Source: Oceanobacillus iheyensis HTE831 (GTDB lineage: Bacteria; Bacillota; Bacilli; Bacillales; Amphibacillaceae). Taken from it: 64,000 bases of DNA. The stretch lies in assembly GCF_000011245.1 (NCBI RefSeq), contig NC_004193.1:350501-414500 (forward strand), written 5' to 3'. Position numbers and translations under genes: made by a program. Within the stretch, counting starts at the first letter, position 1; every line of letters starts with the position of its first letter. The notes beneath the pieces were generated by a model. The model did no database searches, was not told the DNA's origin, and saw only the letters and a list, made by a program, of their open reading frames with translations. Positions 15,343-23,653 of this stretch are shown piece by piece.

Positions 15343-17406
15343 TTGTCAAATATAATTATTCGATTTAAGAAATCTGTGGTCATTCTATTCTTCGTATTAA
15401 TGATTATCTCGGCATTTGCTTTCTTATTCGTAGATGTAAATTATAATATGCAAGATTATTTACCGGAGGATGCTGAATCAACAGTCGGGTTAGATGTAAT
15501 GGATGAAGAGTTTTCCAGCGGAGTATCCAATACGAATGTAATGATCGAGGATGTCACGATTCAAGAAGCGATGGAGTATAAGCAAGAGATAGAGTCAATG
15601 GACGGTGTCACCGAGGTGTTATGGCTAGATGATGCTATAGACCTTCGTGAGCCAATAGAGGTGGCTGATACTGATACAGTAGAGAATTATTATAAGGATA
15701 ATAAAGCACTTTTGTCGGTTACGATAGAAAGTGGTGAAGAAGTAGCAGCTACTGATCAAATTTACGAACTAATCGGTGAAGAGAATGCCATTTCTGGTGA
15801 AGCAGCTAATACAGCGACCCAACAGAAAATGGCTGGTAGTGAAACAATGTATGCTGCAGCTTTACTAATTCCGATTATTATAATCATACTTGTTCTATCG
15901 ACGAATTCATGGTTAGAACCGGTATTTTTCCTGACGGCGATTGGTGTATCTGTATTAATAAATCTAGGTACAAATATCTTTGTAGGTGAGGTTTCCTTTA
16001 TCACCCAATCGGTAGCACCAATCTTACAACTAGCAGTTTCGCTGGATTATGCCATATTCCTATTACATAGTTTCCAGGATTATCGTAATAGGGGGAATAA
16101 ACCAGAAGAAGCTATGAAACTGGCAATGAAAGAATCATTCCCGGTTGTTAGTGCTAGTGCCTTAACTACATTCTTTGGATTTACAGCACTTATGTTTATG
16201 GACTTTGGAATCGGTGCTGACTTAGGATTAAGCCTTGTTAAAGGGATTTTATTGAGTTTCATTAGTGTTATGATATTCCTGCCAGCATTAACATTATTAC
16301 TTTATCCTTGGATTGACAAAACACAGCACAAGTCACTTATTCCAAGTTTTAAAGGTGTAGGAAAGAAATTAATCAAGTTACGAATTCCAGTTCTTATTCT
16401 TATAGCACTGGTAATTGTTCCGAGTTTTCTTGCGCAAAGCAGTACGGAGTTCACTTACGGTATGGGCGATCAGCCAGAAAATACTCGTTTAGGTTCCGAT
16501 ATAAATCAGATTCAAGAGACTTTTGGAGAATCAACCTCTGTTGTGTTATTAGTGCCTAATAACGATATCGGAAAAGAACAAGAAATGATTCAAGATATAG
16601 ATACAATCGATCATGTAACTTCCGTTGTAGGTTACGCTAATATGGTTGGAAGTACAATCCCGCAAGATTATTTAGAAGAAAATGTCACCGAACAATTTCT
16701 TTCGGAAAACTACAGCAGAATTATTATTAATACGGATGTTGGTGCAGAAGGAGATGTACCATTTAAGTTAGTAGAAGAAGTTCGCAGTGTGGCTACTTCT
16801 TATTATGGAAATGAAGCATTAACGCTTGGAGAAAGTGTTGCGCTTTATGATATGAAAGAAACTGTCACCGCGGATAATAAATTAGTAAACATCCTTACTA
16901 TTGTAACTATAGCTATCGTATTGTTATTCACATTCCGATCGATATCTATACCGGTTGTATTATTGGTGACGATACAATCAGCTGTATGGATTAACTTATC
17001 CGTACCATATTTCACAGATACATCCCTTGTATTTGTAGGGTATTTAATTGTGAGTACAGTACAATTAGCTGCAACGGTAGATTATGCAATTCTTTTAACC
17101 GAGACGTATAAACAAAATCGCAAAGATATGGCCGCCTTACCTGCCATTAAAAAGACGATTGATGATAAATTGTTCTCGATAGCAGTATCTGCATCGATAC
17201 TATCTAGTGTTGGATTTATATTATGGCTAACATCTTCAAATCCGATTGTAGGATCGATTGGTCTATTATTAGGTAGAGGGGCGTTATTAGCCTTTATTCT
17301 AGTAATTACGTTATTGCCAGCATTGCTTGTTATTGGTGATAAATTGATTTGGAAGACTACTCTCGGTACGAAAGTTTATAAGGAGGAAAAGCATGAAGAT
17401 AATTAA
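15343..17406 (+). CDS. MMPL/RND-type membrane transporter
   Basis: A 687-residue protein with the duplicated RND layout: TM1 at about 11-31, a first extracellular loop, TMs 2-6 at about 170-325, TM7 at about 350, a second loop, and TMs 8-12 to the end. The proton-relay acidic residues lie in LAVSLDYAIFLLHSF and its repeat LAATVDYAILLTETY. These are MMPL signatures; relatives export lipids or hydrophobic compounds by proton-motive force. TTG start with GTGGGG upstream. The gene overlaps the next one by 14 bases, indicating tight coupling. Short length matches Firmicute YdgH-like pumps rather than mycobacterial MmpL3. Confidence 0.9.
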   Translation: MSNIIIRFKKSVVILFFVLMIISAFAFLFVDVNYNMQDYLPEDAESTVGLDVMDEEFSSGVSNTNVMIEDVTIQEAMEYKQEIESMDGVTEVLWLDDAIDLREPIEVADTDTVENYYKDNKALLSVTIESGEEVAATDQIYELIGEENAISGEAANTATQQKMAGSETMYAAALLIPIIIIILVLSTNSWLEPVFFLTAIGVSVLINLGTNIFVGEVSFITQSVAPILQLAVSLDYAIFLLHSFQDYRNRGNKPEEAMKLAMKESFPVVSASALTTFFGFTALMFMDFGIGADLGLSLVKGILLSFISVMIFLPALTLLLYPWIDKTQHKSLIPSFKGVGKKLIKLRIPVLILIALVIVPSFLAQSSTEFTYGMGDQPENTRLGSDINQIQETFGESTSVVLLVPNNDIGKEQEMIQDIDTIDHVTSVVGYANMVGSTIPQDYLEENVTEQFLSENYSRIIINTDVGAEGDVPFKLVEEVRSVATSYYGNEALTLGESVALYDMKETVTADNKLVNILTIVTIAIVLLFTFRSISIPVVLLVTIQSAVWINLSVPYFTDTSLVFVGYLIVSTVQLAATVDYAILLTETYKQNRKDMAALPAIKKTIDDKLFSIAVSASILSSVGFILWLTSSNPIVGSIGLLLGRGALLAFILVITLLPALLVIGDKLIWKTTLGTKVYKEEKHEDN

Positions 17407-19216
17407 ATGGTTATGGCTTACTCTAGCAATCTTTTTCTTTCCTGTATTAATTACAAATGCAGAAGCGAATACTTCTGATTCTAATGATATCGATAGTGAA
17501 AATACAGAAGCTGGAGAGGTTTCTAGTAAAAATGAAGTTATTTATGCTAATTTACAAGCTGGCGGAAGCATGAAAGATATGTATGTTGTTAATGCGTTTG
17601 AATTATCGAAGCCAGGTTTGATTGAGGATTATGGTAATTATCAAGGTGTGAAGAATTTAACAGATACGTCACCCGTGGAACAGAATGATGATAAGGTTTC
17701 GATGATTGCAGAAGATGATTCTTTTTACTATCAAGGAAATATTACTAAAGAGTTACCTTGGACGTTTGATATTAAGTACTATCTAGATGGTAAAGAAATG
17801 GAACCTGAACAAATGATTGGTGAATCGGGAGAAGTTGAAATAACCATTGATGTTCAAGAGAACGATATAGATACATCTGCATTCTTTGAAAACTATATGC
17901 TTCAAATTTCACTACCATTGAATACAGATCACTTTCAAAATATAGAGGCACAGGATGCAACAATAGCTAATGCAGGTAAGAATAAGCAAATTGCATTTAC
18001 CGTGATGCCTGAAGAAGAAGAACAATTTTCCATTAAAGCACAAACGGATAATTTTGAAGTAGATGGATTAGAAATTTCTGCATTACCTTCATCTATGTCT
18101 ATAGATAGTCCAGATACAGATGAATTAACGAGCGAGTTTGAATCTCTAACGGATGCTGTTGGAGAGATCGATAATGGTGTTGGTGAATTAAGTGATGGCA
18201 TTAGTGGATTAGCTTCTGGATTATCTGAATTAGAAAATGGTTCATCCCAATATAAAAATGGGATGGATGAATTAAATCAATCTAGCAGTCAATTAACAAA
18301 TGCTTCATCTCAAATTAATGACGCATTATCTACGATTCAATCACAAATAGGGCAAGCAAGCGGTGCAAGTGGATTAGATCAATTAGAAGAATTAGAAACG
18401 GCTGTCACTGAAATGTCCAGTGGATTAGACGAATTAGCTAATGGGATGGACGATTTAGCTTCAAACTATAGCGATGCAAATCAAGCTCTAGAAAATGCGA
18501 TTAACCAGATTCCTGAAAGCTCAATTTCAGAATCAGATATTGAAGCATTGTATCAAAGTGATGCAGATCAAGAGGTTGTTGATGAATTAGTGGCAACATA
18601 CGAAGCAGCTCAGTCGGTAAAAGGAGCATATGATTCAGTTGGAGAAGCGTTCGATGCAGTTGAACCCAGCTTAACTACCTTTAGTGAGTCTACTAGAGAA
18701 GTATCAAATCATTTACGTGAATTAGCAGACGGGTTACAAGAATCAATGGATCAAGTAGATGTTGATGAAGGATTAAATGAACTTACAGCAGGATTAGAAG
18801 AAATGTCTTCTAATTACAGCCAATTTCACGATGGATTGATGGAATATACAAATGGCGTTAATGAACTAGCTAATTCGTATACTGAAATTCATAATGGTAT
18901 TGGTGAATCAGCGGATGGTGCAGGTCAAATTGCTGATGGTGCTAGTGAATTAGAAGAGGGTACTGGACAGCTTTATGATGCAACTTCAGAAATACCTGAT
19001 GAAATGCAAGAAGAAATTGATTCTATGATTTCACAGTATGATAAATCTGATTTCAATCCAATTTCATTTGTTTCCGATCAGAATGATGAAATAACAGATT
19101 CGGTTGAATTTGTTATTAGCACGGATAGTCTTATAAAAGAAGAGGCAGAGAATACAGAAGAAGAAACAGAAGAAGAAAAAGGATTCTTAGAAAAACTAAA
19201 AGATTTATTTAGATAA
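17393..19216 (+). CDS. Secreted heptad-repeat coiled-coil protein (YhgE/Pip-like, xxxLxxG type)
   Basis: A 607-residue exported protein. The signal peptide (residues 1-25) ends at ANAEA. Residues 50-240 are a beta-rich domain. From about 250 to 550 there are many heptads with Leu and Gly at fixed spacing (GVGELSDGISGLASGLSEL; LDELANGMDDLASNY; GAGQIADGASELEEGTGQL), the pattern known as xxxLxxG repeats in YhgE/Pip phage-infection proteins. The tail is acidic then basic (EETEEEKGFLEKLKDLF) without a membrane helix. It overlaps the MMPL gene by 14 bases and so probably acts with that pump outside the membrane. AAGGAGG precedes the ATG. Confidence 0.8.
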   Translation: MKIIKWLWLTLAIFFFPVLITNAEANTSDSNDIDSENTEAGEVSSKNEVIYANLQAGGSMKDMYVVNAFELSKPGLIEDYGNYQGVKNLTDTSPVEQNDDKVSMIAEDDSFYYQGNITKELPWTFDIKYYLDGKEMEPEQMIGESGEVEITIDVQENDIDTSAFFENYMLQISLPLNTDHFQNIEAQDATIANAGKNKQIAFTVMPEEEEQFSIKAQTDNFEVDGLEISALPSSMSIDSPDTDELTSEFESLTDAVGEIDNGVGELSDGISGLASGLSELENGSSQYKNGMDELNQSSSQLTNASSQINDALSTIQSQIGQASGASGLDQLEELETAVTEMSSGLDELANGMDDLASNYSDANQALENAINQIPESSISESDIEALYQSDADQEVVDELVATYEAAQSVKGAYDSVGEAFDAVEPSLTTFSESTREVSNHLRELADGLQESMDQVDVDEGLNELTAGLEEMSSNYSQFHDGLMEYTNGVNELANSYTEIHNGIGESADGAGQIADGASELEEGTGQLYDATSEIPDEMQEEIDSMISQYDKSDFNPISFVSDQNDEITDSVEFVISTDSLIKEEAENTEEETEEEKGFLEKLKDLFR

Positions 19217-19228
19217 CAGTTTGATGAG

Positions 19229-19262
19229 GACTATCAAGTTTAATAGCTTGGTAGTCTTTTTT
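19229..19262 (+). terminator. Terminator of the MMPL-heptad operon
   Basis: GACTATCAAG with CTTGGTAGTC (one G-U), then six T residues. Confidence 0.85.
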
Positions 19263-19339
19263 AGTAAAAATGTAAAGAGGAAATCGGGGTGAACAGTAAG
19301 AATTTATAATGATAATTGTATATAAAGGGGGAGAACAAG

Positions 19340-19882
19340 ATGAAAAGAAAATATGGTGATCGAGCTAATTGGCAGAGGATACTAGAGAGAAGTTATGCTC
19401 AAGCCTACATAAATGAAAAAGAATTCAAAGGATATATAACATTAATTCATATGAAAAAAGTGTCTCAACCATTGGTTATTCATTATGAGCAAGGAAAACA
19501 ATTGAGCATTGTTGAGGATGGGTTTATGTGGCTACAACAATTTCCAGATCATGAGCATTTTGCTGTTACGACAACATTTGATGCTAATGGTAATGTAAAA
19601 CAGTGGTACATTGATATCGCATGGGCTAATGGGGTGGAAGGGGGGATTCCATACGTCGATGACTTATATCTTGATATTGTTCATTTGCCATCGGGAGAAA
19701 CATTTATGTTAGATGAAGAAGAACTTCAGGATGCCTTATTAACTAATGAGATCAATCGAGATATGTATAATTTAGCACAGAATGAATCTATTAAAATTCA
19801 AGAACAAATTAAGAATAATTCTTTTTCAATCCTTTCATTAGTACATCAACATATGGAGTATCTAAAACGTAGATTAGATTAA
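19340..19882 (+). CDS. DUF402 domain protein
   Basis: A 180-residue protein with the DUF402 beta-barrel pattern: IVEDGFMWLQQFPDHEHFAVT, then WYIDIAWANG and VPYVDDLYLDIV-like acidic strands (here PYVDDLYLDIVHLPSGE), ending in an alpha-helical tail. Some DUF402 proteins (YgaC/SA1684) are nucleoside di/triphosphate phosphatases that bind Mg through the DxD acidic residues. The ATG at 19340 has GGGGGAG upstream; an open frame to 19316 is not supported. Single gene. Confidence 0.75.
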   Translation: MKRKYGDRANWQRILERSYAQAYINEKEFKGYITLIHMKKVSQPLVIHYEQGKQLSIVEDGFMWLQQFPDHEHFAVTTTFDANGNVKQWYIDIAWANGVEGGIPYVDDLYLDIVHLPSGETFMLDEEELQDALLTNEINRDMYNLAQNESIKIQEQIKNNSFSILSLVHQHMEYLKRRLD

Positions 19883-20230
19883 GTGGTTGAACAAACGTTT
19901 GATTTAATTTATTTCGTATGGTAACAAGGAGTAAATTACCTATCTAAAGGAAATAGGACTGACTGGAATTGAACATTATCATTCGATGAAGGAAGAACGA
20001 ATAGCCCATAAGAAAGAGTTTTATTTCATGAAGTTGAAAAGAAAAGAAGGAATTTGAAAGCGATACAGATGCGGCTAATGCCTTAAAATAGCGGATTTCT
20101 TCGCAATGAGTTATAAAAAATATCTAAGAAACTCATTAATTAAATATGGAAAAAATCTTGGAAAATGAAGAGAAGTTTCCCAACTTAATTGTCTATAAAT
20201 CTAATATTATCAATGATATGATTAAAGTAG
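19883..20230. other. Intergenic stretch with possible decayed coding sequence
   Basis: About 350 bases without an intact gene. A 38-codon run in one frame (from about 19938) reads like TYLKEIGLTGIEHYHS, recalling the end of PHP-type phosphoesterases, and stops soon after. A further open run reads IADFFAMSYKKYLRNSLIKY. Both are short and out of frame with each other. They may be relics; evidence is weak. Confidence 0.3.
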
Positions 20231-20234
20231 AAAA

Positions 20235-20292
20235 AGTAAACATGTGGTATTAGCATAAAAGCTTCCCCCCACTCACATGTTTACTCTTTTTT
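20235..20292. terminator. Terminator, probably bidirectional, after the XRE-TPR gene
   Basis: Perfect 12-bp stem AGTAAACATGTG (20235-20246) with its complement (20274-20285); T run on the plus strand and TTTTTC on the minus strand. Confidence 0.82.
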
Positions 20293-20301
20293 ATGTACAA
20301 G

Positions 20302-21588
20302 CTATAAGTCACCAATATATTCAATGTTCATACGTTTTAACAGATATTTTTGAGACATTTGAAAGTATATAGAAGCGAGTTTATACTTTCCTCTTGCTTT
20401 GAATCCATTAGCAAGCCATCCGGAATATTTTAGACAATGTCTGAGGTCTTGTATTCCATCAAAGTAATTAATTGCAGCGACACCTACCTCTTCCGTTATA
20501 TATTGATAATCGGCAAGATCTTGATACACTTTTAAATGATGCGTGTATTTAGGATGAGCTTCCGGTGCGCTTTTTATCACGGCAAATCCCTGATCTATCC
20601 AATAAGTAACCTTATCCCATTGCTCATATTTTGCATATTCAATTACGATAGAGAATATCGTAACCAGTTTGTTGTTTGCTTTTTGTTTATAGGATAAGCT
20701 TTTTTTATAATATGGAATGACTTTTTCTGGTTGTAAATGAGAACTTAATGAACCGAGATTTTGATAAATTACTCCTTTTAAGAGTTCAACTTCTTCTAAC
20801 ATTCGAGTTTCATTTGTCATTTTTAAAGCTAGCTCATAAGATTTAAGTGCTTCTTCAAGGTTATTTCCCTTCTTATAAGCAATACCAATTAGTAGATAAC
20901 AATCAATGGTTCGATTGATAATGAAGGCACGTTGAAAATACTTTAAGGAAAGTTTCCCGTATTCTATGGTATTAATTACTTCATCACAGGAATTATATGC
21001 AATAGCAAGCATGTATTGATGATCAGCTCTCTCCCAACCTTCTAATACGATATCATCTGAAATTACTAAAGCCTCTTTAAAATACGTTAATGCCTGATGA
21101 ATATCTGCATACGTATGATGGAAAATTGCTTTGCATTGTAAAAATAAAAACTGTTGGTTTGGTGTAAAGTTTTCTTTTTCTTGTTCTAAGTAATCTAGAT
21201 AAAAAGTACTACGCTCTTTATCTTCAAAGAAAAGTGTTAATCGAAAAATTAATAATTGCAGTTCTAAAAATGTCGTTTTACGGTAGATATTTTTCATGTA
21301 TTGCAATTCATTTATTTTTTCTTCGATAAATTTAGATTCTCGATATATGCGAGCTCGTTTAGAAATAGCGCGTATTTCTTCAATAAAAGCCTCTTCATTT
21401 TTTTCTTGGTCAGAAAGCTCAATATTCAATTTCTGTAGTAAGAGGTTAATAACCTCATCACTTGCTGTAGTTGTATTGTTTTCAATTTTACTTAAATAGG
21501 ATGTGGAACAAATACCTTTTGCTAATTGAGTTTGTTTAATTTGCTGCTTTAGTCGTTCTAGTTTAATGATATCCCCAATATTATTCAT
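20302..21588 (-). CDS. XRE-type regulator with TPR domain (RNPP/NprR-like)
   Basis: A 428-residue protein: an N-terminal HTH (about residues 5-60, with QTQLAKGICSTSYLSKIENN) followed by about 350 residues of helical repeats including IAYNSCDEVINTIEYGKLSLKYF and IGIAYKKGNNLEEALKSYELAL. This is the architecture of RNPP regulators (NprR, PlcR, Rap-like TPR), which switch on binding a secreted oligopeptide. In NprR-type loci a short pre-peptide gene follows; here the terminator is only ten bases downstream, so no linked peptide exists. Divergent from the Nudix gene. Peptide sensing is therefore a family-based guess. Confidence 0.82.
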   Translation of the reverse strand: MNNIGDIIKLERLKQQIKQTQLAKGICSTSYLSKIENNTTTASDEVINLLLQKLNIELSDQEKNEEAFIEEIRAISKRARIYRESKFIEEKINELQYMKNIYRKTTFLELQLLIFRLTLFFEDKERSTFYLDYLEQEKENFTPNQQFLFLQCKAIFHHTYADIHQALTYFKEALVISDDIVLEGWERADHQYMLAIAYNSCDEVINTIEYGKLSLKYFQRAFIINRTIDCYLLIGIAYKKGNNLEEALKSYELALKMTNETRMLEEVELLKGVIYQNLGSLSSHLQPEKVIPYYKKSLSYKQKANNKLVTIFSIVIEYAKYEQWDKVTYWIDQGFAVIKSAPEAHPKYTHHLKVYQDLADYQYITEEVGVAAINYFDGIQDLRHCLKYSGWLANGFKARGKYKLASIYFQMSQKYLLKRMNIEYIGDL

Positions 21589-21770
21589 ATTTCTCCCCCA
21601 CCTTGCCCGTATCTATAGTATGATTATTTTTGTATATTAATTAGAATTGTCTGTTATTATTAGTTTAACGGTAATACTATAATTGAACAATAAAAATAGG
21701 TAAATTTGTATAATTTTGGGTGAGTGACCAATAAATACTCCTAGAGTAGTAGATTTTGGAGTGGATAAAA

Positions 21771-22175
21771 TTGAACAAATGGATAGGTTCAGCGGCAGTT
21801 TGTATAAATAATCAGAGTGAAGTTTTAATGGTTCTGCAAGGGAAGAAAGAAGAAATTAAAACGTGGTCGATTCCTTCTGGCGGTGTCGAAGGTGGAGAAA
21901 CGTTAGAGGAATGCTGTATACGTGAGCTAAATGAAGAAACGGGATATGTAGGGGAACTAATTTGTTCTGAGCCGATTAGAACGAAAGTCAGTATGGAAAA
22001 CGAAATACCAGTTGAAGTGAAATATTATAGCGTTAAAATTGTTGGCGGGAGTATGCATATACAAGATCCGGATGGATTAATCTATGATATTAGGTGGATT
22101 AATTTACAAGAGTTTCGTGATTTAAATTTAACATTTCCGGAAGACCGCAAGTTTTTAGTAGGACTACTAGAATAA
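21771..22175 (+). CDS. Nudix hydrolase
   Basis: A 134-residue Nudix enzyme with an intact catalytic box: GGVEGGETLEECCIRELNEE followed by TGY (GX5EX7REUXEEXGU). It hydrolyses a nucleoside diphosphate linked to another group; substrate unknown. The TTG at 21771 has GGAGTGG nine bases upstream; the open frame begins five codons earlier but overlaps that site. Short tail and no extra domain. It is followed by a remnant HD-type frame. Confidence 0.83.
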   Translation: MNKWIGSAAVCINNQSEVLMVLQGKKEEIKTWSIPSGGVEGGETLEECCIRELNEETGYVGELICSEPIRTKVSMENEIPVEVKYYSVKIVGGSMHIQDPDGLIYDIRWINLQEFRDLNLTFPEDRKFLVGLLE

Positions 22176-22197
22176 GTTCAACCAGGGGGATAGTAGA

Positions 22198-22323
22198 ATG
22201 TTGTACGTAGATGAAGTATATGGTGAGTTTGAAATTGGTGGAGTGCTTGTGGATCTAGTGGAAAGTGAGAAGGAGAGTGAACTTATTGAAGATAATCGAA
22301 AAGAATCTGATCGCATCCTATAA
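22198..22323 (+). pseudogene. Remnant of an HD-domain (COG1078-like) gene start
   Basis: A 41-codon frame with a good RBS (AGGGGG) starts LYVDEVYGEFEIGGVLVDLV, which resembles the first residues of HD-superfamily deoxynucleoside triphosphate hydrolases (DPLYG...VLxELI). It then runs into unrelated sequence and overlaps the methyltransferase start. It is probably the surviving 5' end of a deleted gene, though it could still be translated as a short peptide. Confidence 0.4.
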
Positions 22324-23110
22324 TAAAATGGCTGGTGAAAGAGATAAGCTTCGAATGAGTGAATGGAAAAAGGGAGAAAGAGATGTATTTGAACGTTTTA
22401 TACTGAAAAGAGAAAGTAAGAACTTACTAGAAGTAGGTGCTGGAACAGGTCAGGATAGTCTTTATTTTCAAGAATTGGGATTAGAGGTAACTAGCGTAGA
22501 TTTGTCGACAGAGATGGTAAAGCTTTGTAAGGAAAAGGGGCTAAATGCGAAAGAAATGAGTGTCTTCGATTTGGAGTTTCCGGACAACACCTTTGATGCG
22601 ATTTGGTCATTAAACTGTTTACTACATATCACGAAGGAAGAATTACCACGCGCTTTACATGAAATAAAGCGAGTACTAAAGCCTAATGGGATATTTTACA
22701 TGTTAAGAGAGTATAAAAATTTGGAATTCAAATAGTTCGTAGATAGAAATGGCTACGTCCAGCTCCCGTGCCCAGAAACTAGGCGACTTCACGAAATCGC
22801 CCTACAATAAGTCATCATCGATTCGTCACCTCACCGTGATTCCTTTATCTCAGTTGATTCGTTCCACTCGCTACGTTTCTAAACAGGCACCTGCGCTTTT
22901 GTTATGGGTGTATATGGGGGTAAGAACTCTCAAGGAGTTTGGGAAAAGGATACATACAATCCAAAAAGATTCTTTTCTTTCTACCTCGATGAACAGATTC
23001 AAGCTGTTGTAGAAAAGGTTTTTAACGTAGAGTATATCAATATAATTCCTAAAGATATAATTGGTGGAGAGCAAGAGCTAAGTTTTCAATCAATGGTGTT
23101 AACGAAATAA
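22286..23110 (+). pseudogene. SAM-dependent methyltransferase split by a ~200-bp repeat
   Basis: The 5' part (to about 22703) encodes a normal methyltransferase core: LLEVGAGTGQDSLYF (motif I), VTSVDLSTEMV (motif II), FDAIWSLNCLLHI and IKRVLKPNGIFYM. The expected continuation GVYGGKNSQGVWEKDTY...FQSMVLTK is found intact at 22904-23110 in a different frame. Between lie about 200 bases of unrelated sequence that end the first frame at 22735. Without this insert the two parts would join in one reading frame, so the gene appears inactivated by insertion. Likely TTG start with AAGGAG upstream. Confidence 0.85.
22704..22903 (+). mobile_element. Short interspersed element inserted in the methyltransferase gene
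   Basis: About 200 bases with GC-richer composition than their surroundings. The left part carries CCAGCTCCCGTGCCC and the right part GGCACCTGCGCTTTT, which are imperfect inverted complements, as in the short GTCCAGCTC...GCGCTTTT repeats known from many Bacillaceae. It has no coding capacity. The same ATG triplet flanks both sides (22701-22703 and 22904-22906), possibly a target-site trace. Family name not assigned. Confidence 0.68.
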
Positions 23111-23115
23111 CAAAG

Positions 23116-23160
23116 AACCTCCGTATCTATGAGAAGAACGCATGGATTGGAGGTTTATTT
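23116..23160. terminator. Bidirectional terminator before hxlR-type gene end
   Basis: AACCTCC (23116-23122) with GGAGGTT (23149-23155) separated by 26 bases, T-rich on both sides. It serves the minus-strand HxlR gene and the methyltransferase remnant. Confidence 0.65.
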
Positions 23161-23505
23161 TGTTGTATCTTCTTGAAGTTTCTGCTGTTTACGAATAGTG
23201 TGTGCTTGTCCCCATTCATGCATTGCATGAAGCAAATCTTCTAAGGTTCTTCCATATTCGCTTATCGAATATTCAACACGGGGAGGAACTTCAGGATAGA
23301 CGACGCGATTAATGATCTCCTCATTTTCTAACTCTCGTAGTTGTTTTGTAAGCATTTTTTGTGTGATTCCTGGAATACTACGTTTAAGATCACTAAAACG
23401 AACGGTTCCTTTTTCCATTAAATGTAATAGAATAATTGGCTTCCATTTTCCAACCAGTATACCTAAGGCATCCTCTACACTACAATGATTCGCATCAATG
23501 TTCAT
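23155..23505 (-). CDS. HxlR family transcriptional regulator
   Basis: A 116-residue winged-helix regulator with the HxlR core ALGILVGKWKPIILLHLMEKGTVRF and FSDLKRSIPGITQKMLTKQLREL. A cysteine at residue 8 (NHCSVE) occupies the position of the redox/aldehyde-sensing Cys in HypR and YodB relatives. It is divergent from the luciferase-like monooxygenase and FMN reductase genes and probably controls them, perhaps in response to electrophiles. That inducer is inference. Confidence 0.88.
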   Translation of the reverse strand: MNIDANHCSVEDALGILVGKWKPIILLHLMEKGTVRFSDLKRSIPGITQKMLTKQLRELENEEIINRVVYPEVPPRVEYSISEYGRTLEDLLHAMHEWGQAHTIRKQQKLQEDTTK

Positions 23506-23653
23506 CTGCTCATCCCTTTCATATGAACAATAGTATCTTTAAGGAAACTATGTTTCTTCTAGGTGCGTACTTCTAAAATAACACTATATCATTCATAATA
23601 GCATTAATAGAAAATGTCGAATAGAGGCAATTAAAACATTAGAGGTGTTTGTA

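Noticed and set aside
22749..23012. 87-codon frame across the methyltransferase insert
   Set aside because: It runs through the repeat and over the methyltransferase 3' part in a different frame; no RBS or family match.
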